Source of the DNA: Linepithema humile
Taxonomy: Eukaryota; Arthropoda; Insecta; Hymenoptera; Formicidae
Assembly (NCBI RefSeq): GCF_040581485.1
Contig: NC_090135.1
Span: forward strand, 6,627,001-6,691,000
DNA: 64,000 bases
Reading direction: 5' to 3'
Below, in pieces: positions 45,301 to 57,644 of the stretch. The position numbers and the translations under genes were made by a program. Positions within the stretch are counted from its first letter, which is position 1. The number at the start of each line of letters is the position of its first letter. Below the pieces are notes generated by a model. The model ran no database searches. It was not told where the DNA came from and saw only the letters and a program-made list of their open reading frames with translations.

Positions 45301-47710
45301 AAAAAGTTGCTGAAATTCGATTTTCACGAATATATGCTCTTCTCGTATAGTTTGAGTAATAAAGATTGCACAGAATCTTATCATTTATTTATAAGTAGAG
45401 TGCAGAAATGTACTTTTGAATTTCTGTTGTTTTTTTTCTGAGAATTTTCGAATTTTCTGAATTATGCTTGACGTGCGGATAAAGGTTAGTTGTGTTTATC
45501 CACAATGCCAAAAGTAGGCTCTTATCGATGGAAAGGAAAAATAGTGACCAAAAAAGTGTATGAAAAGAAACTTCTTCAACAAAAAAAATTTTTTTTTCTA
45601 TCCATTTTAATCACTTAAATCAACACGGTTACACGTTTTCCATAAAGCGGGTAAATTCGTTGTAAATTAAAATCCTTATAACTTCTGATTGCGTCAGTGA
45701 ATCGACTTCGGATTTTGTCAAGTCTCCAAATATATGTAAGAACAATCTGTAAAATTTTTATTAAATTCCTAATATTTCAAAAATAGGTACTAAACATCCT
45801 TAATTAATGAATACCAAAATAGATCTTAAGTGGTAAGTGTTTAAAGTTGATTAATGAAATTGTAAAAGATTCACACACTCAGACGTCGCATGTTGGTTTT
45901 TATATGAGAAATCTCAAAAACCTGCTATTACATTATTTTTAAATCTATTCTGTTAAATTGATTGACTGACCGGCACGATGCGTAGCAGTGAAGTTGTTCA
46001 CAAGTTGATCTGTAACATACAAAGTACATTCAGAAATAATTATTACGCACATTAAACTTTTACTCATCTCTTTTATGCAAAATAATAAAAGAATTATACA
46101 TTTACTAAAATAAAAGAATTATACATTTACATTTAATAACCAAAGATTAAAGATTGCAAATTTTATATTGTGAATATTTCAAAATTTCTATGTGTGCGTC
46201 ACATTACATAATATTTAGCAATATTTTGCAAATAACAGATAACAAATTATTTACACTTAAGTTGCTCCTCGATGTCCTTCCTGAGCCTTCTTTTTTTCTC
46301 AGCTCTCCTTGCAATCTTACAAGGCACTCACGCGTTCGCGACGTGAATGCGAAAATCGCACGATGTTTTAAACGGCACTGTCGACGCGTACTTTGTTACA
46401 TTAGGACAAAACTTGCACGGATTACACGTTCGACACACTTCCGCGTCCGTAACAAGTAACGACGGAAAAGAGTGGGGTCGAAAACTGCGGGAAATAATAG
46501 GAATAATACTATTAAAGAGGATAACGCGTCGATACCGAACGATCTGGCCGATACAAGGTGTGGCCGTGCGCACAATAAGGGTGCAATAAACATATCAAAT
46601 ATAAAGTCGCTCCGAAATCGGAATCGGCGCAACTTCGTCCTTGATATGTTTATTGCACCTTTATTATGCGCACGGCGACACCTTGCACAAGGCAGATCGT
46701 TGAGTATCGGCGCGTTATCTCCTTCAACAGCGCCATTCTTATTATTTCCCGGCAGAGTTTAGCCGGAATTTGAAGTTTCGCGTATATGGCAAGGATATAA
46801 AAATCGATATGCGACGTGCGTAAAAATTGTTGACACTCTGATCGATGAACTTTAAATATTTCTCATTTAAAAACTATTGTAGCTTCGAAATTTTGGCATA
46901 AAAATCTTCAAATAACCTCAGGGATCTGCTGTTAACGGGCGATACGGTTGGTCCGCGACACCCTGTATACAATATATATGTATATACAGTGCGCCACGCG
47001 GAAAGAGGCTGTGGGAAAGATAGCGCCCGCTACGCGAGATCTCCCGGTGCCGTTTCACCGGCGTGTTTACGAGGATGCCCCCTCGGCGGTTCTAGACCCC
47101 ACGGCCAACCTTCGTCCTCCTTTATCACTGGCCTCGGCCGTACGAGATTAGCTGCCGATCCGGTGTGAGCTGTAGACTCTCCGACTTCGATCCAAGCTCC
47201 GATTATTTTGAGGTCGAAGTATAGATGTCTACTGATAAGCGTTTTTTTCTAATGTTCAAAGCGAGCAAATTTAATTATTTGCTAATTATCTGAAAATGTG
47301 GATATTCAATCTTTTGAACTGCTGTGAGTTTTATTAAAACTAGAGTATCGTAATGTGCGATTATTGATTTGATTTTTTTCTAATATAATGTTGTTCGATT
47401 TTTATATATTTGAGCTTCTTGGCTTCTTCAATTTATTCCATTTCCTATTAGTCAGCTTTTTCAAGACTAATATTTTAATATTGATGTAGAAATTGAATAA
47501 AATATAGATTTAACGTCGTTCTTTTAACATTTTACAAGGAAAAAATAACGTATTCTTGTTCTCAGAATGGAAACTTTTCAAGAAGCTGGCGTTCAAATGC
47601 TAAAGGAATTCAGAGCTCTGTTGCAACACTCACCGCTACCGCTTCCTGGTACTCGTCTACTTCAACTCTTGGCGCTCAACATGTTCGCGATCGAGACCAC
47701 ACAGTTGAAG
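26413..47710 (+). CDS. smg6: SMG6/EST1A, NMD endonuclease, N-terminal 1220 codons (gene continues right)
   Basis: Exons: 26413-26461, 27481-27931, 28075-28354, 28437-28715, 28786-29036, 29138-29329, 29431-29548, 29658-29830, 29969-30190, 30271-30609, 30690-30848, 30945-31469, 31548-31626, 31706-31816, 32918-33142, 33536-33597, 47566-47710; 3660 nt, every junction in phase. The first ~740 residues are disordered, rich in Ser, Asn, Arg and Gln, with RKPEQLLYVPKK, RGRGRGRLRPED and an Asn-run. The folded 14-3-3-like/TPR part begins at FHSAKNHCLLLDIERADLEL, then KAQQINPKNGRPYNQLALLA, YYYMRSLMASNPFHSARESL, RRETWIHPGDGRRVRRTTS, LHVHGKLITKIGMETF and LLQHSPLPLPGTRLLQLLAL. This order is that of human SMG6. 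SMG6 cuts mRNAs undergoing nonsense-mediated decay through a C-terminal PIN domain, which lies beyond the window (>16 kb intron). The first exon was chosen because its single overhanging G makes GAA with the next exon and keeps the frame. Confidence 0.92.
26462..27480. other. SMG6 first intron, no other feature
   Basis: This is a 1-kb AT-rich intron between the 16-codon first exon and the second exon, ending in a good polypyrimidine tract and AG at 27480. Short frames on both strands are low complexity. There is a run of atatactatatactatatgt near 27230. Confidence 0.6.
31900..31911 (+). other. candidate 12-nt alternative microexon of SMG6
   Basis: The twelve bases tatctacattat sit between a strong acceptor (a T-rich tract, then gccgccag) and a consensus donor (gtaagt). 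Both flanking SMG6 junctions are phase 0 (ends ...NRKK, resumes YESIERKRK), so inclusion would add Tyr-Leu-His-Tyr without changing the frame. Human SMG6 needs no such residues, so it is at most an alternative exon. Confidence 0.35.
31912..32917. other. SMG6 intron, no other feature
   Basis: This is an ordinary AT-rich intron. A direct repeat of ttgtatgactagctgatt occurs twice near 32538-32580. There is no transposon end or opposite-strand gene that I can support. Confidence 0.5.
34080..34437 (+). promoter_or_regulatory. possible untranslated alternative first exon
   Basis: The stretch sits at the composition change and has no long open frame. It ends ...agttcaataccctagctg followed by gtgagtacaa, a strong splice donor on the plus strand. 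It could start a shorter transcript that splices into the SMG6 exon at 47566 or into a gene beyond the window. The evidence is only a donor and context. Confidence 0.18.
35201..35239. repeat. (CTG)13 trinucleotide repeat
   Basis: Thirteen perfect CTG units lie in the SMG6 intron (plus strand), with CAG on the other strand. It falls in open frames on both strands, but neither is supported as coding. Confidence 0.9.
36240..36376. repeat. CT-rich then GA-rich low-complexity tract
   Basis: A ctctctctctctctcc run near 36262 is followed by purine-rich sequence and a (GA)n tract at about 36340-36362, then runs of G. The pair could form a hairpin, or serve as GAGA-type binding sites; no function can be assigned from sequence alone. 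Confidence 0.6.
41742..44306 (-). CDS. insect odorant receptor, complete nine-exon gene nested in an SMG6 intron
   Basis: Exons (high to low): 44306-44151, 44048-43893, 43561-43444, 43247-42977, 42874-42746, 42683-42593, 42367-42231, 42042-41910, 41792-41742; 1242 nt, 413 aa. The N-terminus reads MLDKKDIWKSRYYIIPRLYL and then SGIWPYY, the usual start of a hymenopteran 7tm_6 receptor. Hydrophobic segments include FTPMFIFCSSILI, ALISILFSFKILSIML and ATAFFYLLKPVVITLL. Later come HCYLGVFAHVFSTLAVDTLY, FAELIESLFTNIFLVSVTL, WQAQFMLDYST, MSPCKISAGKIVTLSIESFA and the C-terminal SYFTVLRSFQ. Length and closing motif are typical. Odorant receptors form ligand-gated cation channels with Orco in antennal neurons. 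It lies wholly inside an SMG6 intron on the opposite strand. The junction between exons 5 and 6 (donor gttagc) is the least sure; no stop or frameshift is needed anywhere. Confidence 0.9.
44307..45200. other. SMG6 intron between the odorant receptor and an inverted-repeat element
   Basis: This is probably the odorant receptor promoter and 5'UTR on the left, then plain AT-rich intron. Nothing else is recognised. Confidence 0.5.
45201..46965. mobile_element. 1.77-kb inverted-repeat element (family J) with CAG(A/G)GTGTC ends
   Basis: The left end is cagagtgtcccaggccaacc at 45201; the right end, read inward, is cagggtgtcgcggaccaacc from 46965. The repeats continue for about 65 bp with mismatches (through gcagatccctgaggt). 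TATA flanks both ends, suggesting a TA duplication. The end motif resembles the 754-bp foldback element at 10254, so both may belong to one broad group, possibly Tc1/mariner. No transposase frame is evident. A smaller palindrome lies at 46484-46760. Confidence 0.7.
46484..46760. repeat. ~280-bp palindrome inside element J
   Basis: The arms are complementary with modest divergence: gggtgcaataaacatatcaa near 46578 and ttgatatgtttattgcacct near 46642, extending outward through the gtgcgcacaata / ttatgcgcac pair to gggaaataatagg / cttattatttccc. The ~40-bp loop is GC-rich. The open frames on both strands across it are shadows of the palindrome. It may be an independent foldback element inserted in J. 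Confidence 0.62.
46966..47565. other. end of the 14-kb SMG6 intron
   Basis: The first 200 bp are GC-rich with an open frame (46948-47151) that I cannot identify. The rest is AT-rich and leads to the acceptor (ttcttgttctcag) at 47565. No other feature is seen. Confidence 0.5.
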
Positions 47711-48629
47711 GGTAAGTCAAAATTTCCCGGAATTCTCCGTATCTTTTATTTTATTCATCGTAATATTATGTACATTCATGAAACAACAAATGTGTGCAGC
47801 TTCTAATCGTACAGACATGTATGATTTCTACCAGATTGCACTGGAATGAAACGAATTTATATCAAAATTCTGTTGAGAAATCTAAACAAATTTTAGTTAA
47901 GCGAAAGAACTCTTTTATAAAAGAGTATCATAACTTTGGAAGATATTTAAAGCAATCTCATGAATTTAAAGTGCATTTTTTTGTAAATATTCTTTTAGTT
48001 GTCGATATTATTTTTATAATATATTAGGCCACGCAAGCGCGCGTTTTTCCCGCTGTATAATAATTTACATTTTTATTTTCTTTAAAACATTTCTGCTTTT
48101 TATATAATAATAAAGATACAAGCTGTCAAACACAGCTATTAAGCACAATCGTCTCGATGACGACCGATCGGTAATAAACTAAATCGCGACGTCGCGATGA
48201 TAATTACGCGTAACAAGTTGATCAATAAGCAACGCGGAAAAGAAATAAAATCAACGAGCCGCGTTCTCGTTCATAATGCTAATTTCCTTCACGATTTTTT
48301 CACCTTAAAACGAACTAGTCGTCAGAGATATTCGCAAAACCAGAAAACCGGTCAGCATCCATTTAAAATACATACATTATGCATGATGTATTTAATGTGT
48401 GTATAAATTCAACTTCAACAAAGTCGCAAATATTTTCACATATTTGTGTGCGTCTTAAACTTAGAAACTTTTATTCTTTCTCTTTTTTCCGCGCGGAATT
48501 GACTTTTATTTTTCGTCGACAATTTTAGTTCCAAATTCAATTAGGATGTTTGAAAAGGTATTCTGGGATAAAGTATGTTAATCCTGTGTAGATAGTCACA
48601 ATAAAATTTATTAGATCTAATACGCCGAA

Positions 48630-48660
48630 GAGAGAGAGAGAGAAAGAGAGAAAGAGCCAG
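48630..48660. repeat. GA-rich tract
   Basis: The sequence is agagagagagagaaagagag and following bases in the SMG6 intron. No other significance is seen. Confidence 0.7.
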
Positions 48661-51600
48661 AAACTTTTTGCCGCGACCTTGCTATGGTTAATCACTGTCA
48701 CGGTCGCGATGCATTCTGCTGAGATGACTCGTCTTCCGCTTCGGCTTGTCATCGACAACCAACCGTGGTGCGACGGTATATCCGGTTTGAGGAGAAGTTC
48801 CTCGACTCTTGCTTCAACAATGACTCATAGCTGGTTGCTCAGGTCCGAAAGGGCACGAGCATCACGACAGCGACGAGCGTTCTCCGAGTTTTTGCGCCTG
48901 CACGCAGGTGCTAGCCCTATATAATTATCACTAATTTCTATACGAGAGCGAAACCCTGCTCGCTCCGGGTTTCGCTCTTCTTAGAATGGAGCCTAGCCTG
49001 AGTCATCAAGGCGCGCTTCTTCTTTTGCTGCTCTATTTCCAAGATAAAACTGTCCGCTCGAATCCTTTGCACCTGCTCGTACGCTCCTTCGCCCGAGTTT
49101 AACTGCGTTCTCGGCTAATGCTTCGCTTTACCGCGCTGGCGATGCAAATTTAGCAATGTCGCCTTTGGGAAATTATACAAGCTGACTTGTTTGGTAGCGT
49201 TCGTGAATCGAACGAAAGAATTTCAACGTCAATTTTAATCAGTCGGTAACTCGAAGATCCTCTTAAAACACCATTAATTTATACGATAACGATTGCTACA
49301 GATTTTAAATACAGTTTCTTTTTCAATCTTATTGCGTTATCGATGTCTAATAAATACTAAATTTTGATCGCGGATAAATTCAGACCATCGTGAAGACAAA
49401 GTAGTACGAATAATCGGAAATCCATTTACCGATATGAATAGAGGATGGCGAACAGCTTACCATGTCGAAGGAGAATCGACTTGGGACGCGCGCGAGCTCC
49501 GGGGCGATATTACGGAATTTTAGTACCTGAATCTTTAAGCAGGCATTACCATCATATGCGGATTACACTTGACGTGACCTCGCAATATTGCACATATGCT
49601 AATTCGCGATGGTTTGCTCCTAGCGTATAGATTTTCGCGGTTGAGTTCTTCAGTTGATGTGACGACGTTCGCACTTGCGAAATTTTTCCGCGAGCAAAGC
49701 AAACACTGCAATTTACTTAACCGTACGATTATTTTAAAAATAGTTTCTTTGCGAAGTTTCTATAATTTCTTTCTCAATATTAAGTACTTATTTGTTAATG
49801 ATTAAAGCATTTCGTGGAAATTGTTCTATACGCGATTGTGGATACTCGAAACTTTGGAAACTCTTTTTTTATAGATTCGGCCGATCAAGTTCGTTGCTGC
49901 ACGGTTCAATTGTATTGTTCGCCGAGAATTTCTCTAAGGTTGTTTTCGCCGTGGCGATGATCCTTCATCAGCCAGCCGGTAATTGAAATCGTAAACACTG
50001 GTAATCGACCATTGAGTTTATGCAATCGTGGACATTGTTTGCGGTCGTCGGTCGAACGTCAGGTCGCGCCTTCATCATCCTTAAACCACCGCGACATATT
50101 CTTGCGGTTCGCTCCTCCGAGTCAGCTTTCTCATTGTCGCATCGATGCTGCGGATGCTGGAAACACGTTGCTTGCAACGTTTTACCGTATAAACGAAGAA
50201 CACGGACAAATTAAGCGCTAAAGGAGAGAAAAGTGTTTGAAAAATCGTTCGAGCGAATGATTTTTTTCAACCTTTCGCGCAGTCCTCGATAATGCGCTTC
50301 AGTGAAATTACTTTATTAACTCAGCTATATTGGCCGCGCGGTAATTTCGAGATAAATATAGTCGGCACGTCGATGCGAAATCGGAAGCGAACGATTCGAT
50401 CGAACTGACTGTTTCGCGATGAAGGATTGCTCCGCCGAAAGGGGTAAACGACCTTCCTCAATGTATCCTCGGGTGTGTACTGAAGTGGAATCCAATTACC
50501 AATCAAGCCAGGATCTAAGAAACCATCCGCGCTGGTGGATTACAGGATAGTCACTCCCGTAATCGTCGCCTTCGATGTTTCATTCGTCTTTCGATTGCGC
50601 CTCGCTCTCGCCCCCTCGCCCTGCACCACCCCTCGTCGACGATTTACCTTCCCGCGCGAACACGTTCTCCCGACCGGTGTAATTGATGCACGGCGCTCTC
50701 CTTCGCGTTTAGAACGCAATTATCATCTCGCGATTCTCAAGCGATCCGAGGGCGCCCAAGCGCGCCGATCGATTCAAAATTACGCGCTAGCGCTGGCGGA
50801 AAAGCGTCGATCTTAATTGAGTTTACGCGGAGAAGCTGCGATTGGGAAAATTCTCAGAATCGAAGCGAAATTTTCCGGTGGCGCGCTTGAATTCAACGCG
50901 CTAGATGGTTCTCGGTTTCTTGGGACGCTCGCGTCGGAAGCGGCCGTGATCGGCGGGAAACGGAATGCTGCTGAATCATTTTACGCGGGTAGCACAGTGT
51001 ACGAGGAACGAATGCAGAGCCCGGGGCGGCCCCGGGGCCACCGAAGAATCGCATAACGCCAAGGCTAATGTCCCTAATGTCTATAATCTTGGATCATCTA
51101 CATCCGCGCTACGGTCTGGCCGGGTTTCGCGCACCTTAAATCCTTCCACGTACCGCTGCCTACCAGGAGTATCCACTAAATACGGGTACTTATTCCTCTC
51201 CCCACCCGCCGCGTATCGGTATTATTAAATTGCTTCATTGTTTTTCATTTTACGCTTGATTTCACCGTGCTTCCGTTTTGTCTTCGCGTAACTTCGAGAA
51301 AATTCCAGCGGAAGGGATATTTTCCTGCCTCACGTAGACTAATAAGTTAATTTCTTTAAGAAAAATTAAAATTTCGCACTAACATCCCGCGACGGCTCTC
51401 GATGCCTTTCTATTATACTATTCGATAGTTATCGTTCGAGCCTTTCCTTTATATGTGTTGGATATTTTCTGCAGTTATTAGAAATGTTCCGCAGTCTGGA
51501 TTATTTGTCCTCCGCGATTTTTTCAAGTATCATAAAAAAAGTAATAAGTGAGAGAGATTAAGAGCTAATTTACGGACGTCTAATGTGGACGGTGCTGCGG

Positions 51601-52361
51601 AAACCAAGATGGTAAGAAATAAAATCGCAATACCGTCAAATTATCCTGGTTTACTCTGTCTCGAATATTCCCGAAATCTGAACGGCTATTTAGCGCGCGT
51701 CTTGATGTTGGTTGCGAAGTATAAATTCGATGGAGAGCGAAATCATACAAATTTTACGAGTGTCGTGCAATTTTCGGTAAAGCAAGTGTGTCACTCTGTA
51801 ACACGCGTGCCAGAGAACCGAAGTGCGTTTCGCCGATCGGCGAAGTTTGCGGATGGGCGACCACGGGCGCACGGCGAAGAGAATCGGTTCTCGGAAAGCC
51901 GAGCCGAGCGGGAGAGGCTCGTTGGCATAAATTATCGAAAAGTACAGCCCTCGAAAATCCAGCTCTCCTCTCGTGTGCGTACTCGCCTTCAAAATTGCCT
52001 CCCTAAAATACGAGAATTATTGCCCATGGCTTCGCTCTGTCTCGCTCGCGACTTGCGTTTATTTCTGCCTTTCTTATTTTTTCGAGCTTCCCTTCTTTCT
52101 GCGGCGAGATCCGCGCAGCCATCGGCACTGCCGCCGCGAAGTGAAAGAGGAAGAGAGAGAGAACTTTGCGTCTCGCTGCTCCTCCTCGCGAGTCACGAAT
52201 GCGCGTACTGCGAGCATCTGCATTTGTTTTGATCTTTTATTTCACCGAAGAGAACGCACTTCTCCGTGCGCCAATTCATAAAAGTAAATCAGCTGACCCA
52301 AAAAGAAAAAAAAACGAACGATATGTTTCTTTTCTTCTTTTTCGAACTCCTCGCGCGAATA

Positions 52362-52384
52362 CGTGCGTGCGTGCGTGCGTGCGA
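52362..52384. repeat. (GTGC)n-type tetranucleotide repeat
   Basis: About five cgtg/gtgc units (acgtgcgtgcgtgcgtgcgt) lie in the distal SMG6 intron. Alternating purine/pyrimidine sequence of this kind can adopt Z-DNA; this is noted only as composition. Confidence 0.6.
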
Positions 52385-54893
52385 GCGATCCTTTCGCATG
52401 GCCGGTCGCGGTTCAATGGCCCCTGAACTTTCTAACCGCCCGGACGGCCGTGATGTCCGAATATCATTCTGTCATCGCGCCTGGACATGGGTCTCGCTGT
52501 CCGATGTGACGTATCGTACCTGCAAACTAAATTAATTCGGCCGACTCGTCAAACAGTTCGCTATTCAGGCTATTTTCTAATACAGCATCTCCATGTTAAA
52601 TGTTCCCCGTCATGTTGTCGGGAAGCGGTCCGTCTTGATTTAAAATTAACTGTAAATAATTTGGCACGTGACGTGGCTGCTGAAAATTTTTCTAAAAGTA
52701 GAAATCTGTATATCCGAGGTCCAGCAGTGCCGTGACTTTCATCACATTTGACAATGCGTATTGTGGCGCGATAAGTCCTCGGGATCTTCGATGTTATCGT
52801 TGCGCGCTTCGATTCCGAGAAGACGTCCCGGCCTTCCTGAGGGCGCTTCAAAAAGTACCTCCGGTTTCTTTGCTCAATTCTCTCCGCGGGGACGGTCTCA
52901 AGACGATCTCCATGTCCCTGCACGAGGGATCCGCGTGGAGCTGTTTTGCGAGTTTTTGCCAGTTCATTTCCCGCAAATAATTTATAGTCTGGTAGGGACG
53001 ATTAGCGGAGAGAGGCTCTACTAATCTGCCCGGCAGCGATGCGAGAGGACGCGCGCAAATGCATCACACTGTCGGTCGTACGTCTTTCTAGAATTGCGTC
53101 TAATGGCTTCCGGTGATAACGAATTAATAAAAATCAGTTTTTTTTTTGCGCGCGCGCGCGATTATAACGGTGAAACTTTTGCTGCCGAAAACGGCGGCAA
53201 ATTTCGCACGATATCTTATTCGCGAAATTAATACAATTCTGCGAGAGGAGAAAAAAATCACCGGCCGTCAAGGATTCAGCGGGATTAATAGGGAATCTCA
53301 TTTCTCTAAAGACGATATATTCGTCGGGCTCGGAGCGCGGCGACGTTTATCATTTTCTCACTTGGCGGCCGGCGTGCCACAACGCGATTCTTCTCGCAAA
53401 ATCGGCCGCTACCTACACGCGAGTCACGCGGGACACACACGGTAAGAGTCGGGAGGTTGCGCATCTCTGTTCGCCCGCGTTCTCGCACCGCACGTCGCCA
53501 GAGATAGATGAGGGGTTCTATCTTCGGCGCGGAACCAGTTACGGCTTGACGAGCTGTGTGTTTCGCGTAATGCCTCGCGATCTTATCGTCCTATTAATAA
53601 TAAACCGCGAACGGCGTTACACACGTCGCGACCGGGCAAATGCCCGCCGCTGCCGCTGCTGCTGCTGCTGCTTGGGTGCTTACTGGTTGACCGTTGCTCA
53701 TGTATGCCTAATCGGTCGGCCGCGTTTCGTTGCTTGATCTTTGTATATTCCGAGAATAAATTTAACAAATTATTTATGCAATGCTTTTCTACGCGTAAAT
53801 TGAAATGCTAAGAATTTTCCTTCCAAATATTCAGATGCAGAATGATGCGGAGATGGAGATGTTGGCACTCATTTCTCAGCTCAGCCGAATTTTATAATTT
53901 CTTCAACGGAATTTAGTGGAATTCGGTATTGAATTATTCGCTTTTACGTTATTTTATCGGAATTTCAGGCATTTTTTCCGAATACTTGGATGCATTTGTC
54001 TACTGTTTTTTTAATGTGCATTCTTCAACTTCTTTTGGTATTGAATATTTATTACGACGAGAATTAGTTGTATCAAAAGATGCCTTTATTTGAATTATAT
54101 TAAAGTTCTCTTTTGCGAAATGTATAAAAATACACCGGCTCTTTATTATTGCTTTAATTGTCCGTCAAGAATCGCTTGTCAATTAGCGCAGGAAAAATCA
54201 CACGTGCATCGATCTTGTCAGAGAGCTTTCGCAGTTCATACCAATGACCACTAATGATACCTGTTATTCCGCTCGTCACTAGCCATTCTATTTGACATTC
54301 CGATCGAGCGGCCGCATCATTATACCATCTCGTTACGTTCCGGCGTTTGCATTTGCGAAGATACGCGTTAATCCGTATCGGCGCAAAGAGGCGCGGCTCT
54401 TGTTCCTTTGGTCGTTCAGGATGTTTGCCAAGCGCGACTTGAAAAAAAAAAAGAAAGAAGCGCGGATCTTTTCCGGGTGCCAAGCGAACGGCAATGATCG
54501 TCCGGTCACGTCGACCTGACGTGGAGCTAGTTGACGGCCGAGAAAGAAATCGTTGAAATCGAGTGCGAAGAAACCCGAGCCCGATCTCCGGATCGTCACG
54601 CCGATCCTTCGCGAAGACGAAGCGACGGAAGTGCGATTTGCCTCTTTTTTCTTCCGAACTTAACACGACGTCACCTTTATCGCTCGATGCGAGAGATTTA
54701 CGCCGCGCCACAGGGACGATATTAATCGCCATCAACGAGGACGGTCAGTTCGCGGCCTTTAAAGGAAAGTTGGCGGGCGGTTAATTAATTAGGCGGATAA
54801 CGGCGGTTTCGAGGCATCTCCAATTAAGCCGCGTTCCGTTAGTTTCGCTAATTAGATATGGCTGTTTCGCGCGCGCTACGCGAATACCATCCT

Positions 54894-54905
54894 CCCCCCC
54901 CCCCC
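54894..54905. repeat. poly-C tract, 12 bases
   Basis: This is a run of 12 C in the distal SMG6 intron. Confidence 0.7.
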
Positions 54906-55449
54906 TCTTTGCGCCGAGAGGAGGGGAAGGTGGTGCACACGGTGGTGTACAAAGGCGTTCGGCCTTGCCGAGCGAGCGTAACATTCCTCATTCTGACGTC
55001 GTTGCGGCCAATTATGGACTTTTACAATTTTAAGCGAGTGGTTTTAGCCTCGGTTGATGGCTCGGTCGAGAGCCTGCTTACCGACTATCATCCTTCCACC
55101 GGCGGTGCACCGTAGCCCGAGAGTCATTAAGTGATAAACGCTCGACTCCCGCTGGCGGCCGAGACCTCTTCTCCTTCGGGGCCGCGCGGACCCTCTGGGT
55201 TCGCAACACGCGGCTGTATACGAATGGGATGATCGATGCGCCTCGGCCGCGGTGCAAGAGTCAATACCGGGCCGCGTTTTTGCGCCGTCTTCCCCGGCAG
55301 ATGATTTCCGGACGAAAGAAATCGCCGAGCGGTAATCGTTGCCTCGTGAAGGGACATTAGAATTAGCCGCGGAATCCGACGGACGGACGGGGCTTCTTCG
55401 CGTCGGCCGTTCCGCTTTCCGGGAAATCCTCCTCGCGCCGGAAAAGACG

Positions 55450-55479
55450 CGCGGCGGCGGCGGCGGCGGCGGCGGCGGC
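55450..55479. repeat. (GGC)n trinucleotide repeat
   Basis: About ten GCG/GGC units, mirrored by alanine, glycine or arginine runs in the overlapping frames, none of which is supported as coding. Confidence 0.75.
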
Positions 55480-56800
55480 CTCCCGCCGCCGATTACGCGA
55501 TACGGTTGTAACGGGCGAGGGCCGCTGCGCGCGGCGGATTAATACGATAGCAGGGCGAGAGCGCGACGGGGCAGGCAGGAATTGCATGTTATAGGTAATT
55601 GGCAATTTCTGTAACGCGATCCCGCTACCACCTGTCCGGCGGCCGGCGGAGTTTCGCTAGCGGGTGTTTGAAACTGCTGCTATACGGCCAACGGTCGGCG
55701 GGTGCACCGGTTATGGTTTGCGCGCGGCGGCGCAAGGACGGAGAAAACTGCCGGCCCGACCGGCGGCAGAGAGATCGGTATTTCCCCTCGACACACGTAA
55801 TAACGCTAACACGTCCCGACGCGCCTGTGAATTTATGTAGGCACGCCGAGTGCACTTCGGAGCCGCCAACGGCTCGGGATACTCACGGAGCGCGCGCGCG
55901 CGCGCCCGCTCGCTCCGCCGCACCGAGGAATCTCTCCTCGAGCGCGGATGCACGTGCGAGGAACGATCTCTGGCAACCCTTTCGCCACTAGCGTCTCTTA
56001 CGGAGACTTAGTAGTGGTCAGTGAAAACATCTTTGCATCCTTATTAATATTTTAATGAAAACCATCATATTCGAAAATTTATTCTGTCTATCAAAGCGGC
56101 GGACGTGATATCAGATAGATATTGAGGAAGTGCGCATCACTTATGCATAATAATATGTTACATTTTAAAGTGTTTTTACGCTTAGATCCGATGATGATGT
56201 ATCGTAGACGTCACCTCGCTCCGTTCTCTCGGCGCGTTCTTTTTTGCTTTCGCGTTTGAACTTGAGTCGCGTAAAAATTAAACAACGATACGATACGCGT
56301 CTGGCGGAGGAACCTTATTACTTACGTGTGATCGCGAGGAATATCGTTATTATTTTCGCATTTAACGTATACAGATTACGCCCGAGGAGAGGATAAGCGT
56401 TTCCAGACAACGGAATCATTGCATCCCTGTGTAATCTGTAACGACGGCTGTAATCTCCCTCCGCCGATCCCATTGCGCGCGCGGCGCGCAAATAGATTGG
56501 CGCCCTGAAAAAATCTCTCGGTAATATCGGAGAAAAAACGTCATTACCTGACCGAGGTCGTAATATCGAATGTGTTGCGCGCTTTGGGTTGCTTCGGAGG
56601 CGCAGAAACGCCACTGCCGCTCGCCGTCGCCGCCGCCGCCGCCGGACGGAGCGAGCGAGCGAGTCCGAGAGGGTGTCGGGAGGCTCTCGCGCTCGCTGAG
56701 AGGGCTATTATTAAAATTGATGTTGCAATGGCAATAAGCGGAATTGCCGGGTATTAAATTAAATTATTTTAATGTGGCAGCGAGAGCGCGGGAGCGGCGA

Positions 56801-56813
56801 GGGGGGGGGGGGG
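56801..56813. repeat. poly-G tract, 13 bases
   Basis: This is a run of 13 G followed by acccggg, in the GC-rich distal intron. Confidence 0.7.
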
Positions 56814-57616
56814 ACCCGGGCAGCTCGGACGATCGCTTCGACGAAGGTGCGGCTTGTAATATCCATCGCGCGGACCGTAAGATTGAACGCACCGCGGCGT
56901 GGAAACTGCAACAATTTTGTACATTTTGATACGCGGCGACCCTTACGACCCGTAACGACGCGCGGAGAGATCTCACGAGCGCGGCGGCATTCGCGAGCCT
57001 TGACTGGCGAGGATCATTTAACTCTTTTCCCCGGTACTTTGTATTAAGACTTTATAGTCTTTATACTATCGCGATGAAAAATCCAAATTCTTTCGCGAGA
57101 TCTTAGCGGGGCTGGCGGCATCCCGCGCCTGATTTTCTAGACGTTTTCACATTATCGTCTCACATTCCTAAAACTCGCGGCAACTTCTTGTCATTTATAT
57201 TCATTCGATCTGGGCGTTTTTTTTTTTTTTTATTCCGCACAGCTGTCAAGCTTCTTTTCAATCGATCGCTCGATCACAACAATTTGCACAAGCTAGTTCG
57301 AAATCCTATTACGATTTTTTTATCGTCCTTCCTCGGATCTTCTCATCTCGCTCGCGTCCAAGTATTAATCGAGACGCAGAACAAACAGCCGGTCGACTCG
57401 CCGATATGTTTGCACCGCTGCTCTTCGCTCGTAGCTCCGCGAGGCGAAACGGATTCTCGCCCTTGGGAGAGAAAGAGAGGCCTTTTTCACGAACACGCAC
57501 CGTGGAGCATCGGCGACCGGCTCCAACCTCGGCGCCTGAACGCAGCCCTCTGTTTGCCCGAGAGGCGCGAATTACGACTCCCCAGTGTCAATATGTCAGC
57601 GCAGATATTTCATTCT

Positions 57617-57644
57617 CGGCGGCGGCGGCGGCGGCGGCGGCGGC
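57617..57644. repeat. (GGC)9 trinucleotide repeat
   Basis: About nine CGG/GGC units lie in the distal SMG6 intron, giving alanine or arginine runs in frames that lack other support. Confidence 0.75.

Noticed and set aside
46328..46762. Overlapping frames on both strands containing near-identical peptides
   Set aside because: These are mirror translations of the palindrome inside element J, not genes.
51585..52232. 215-aa plus-strand frame
   Set aside because: It has composition-driven Arg/Ser content, no domain, and overlapping frames on both strands in CpG-rich DNA.
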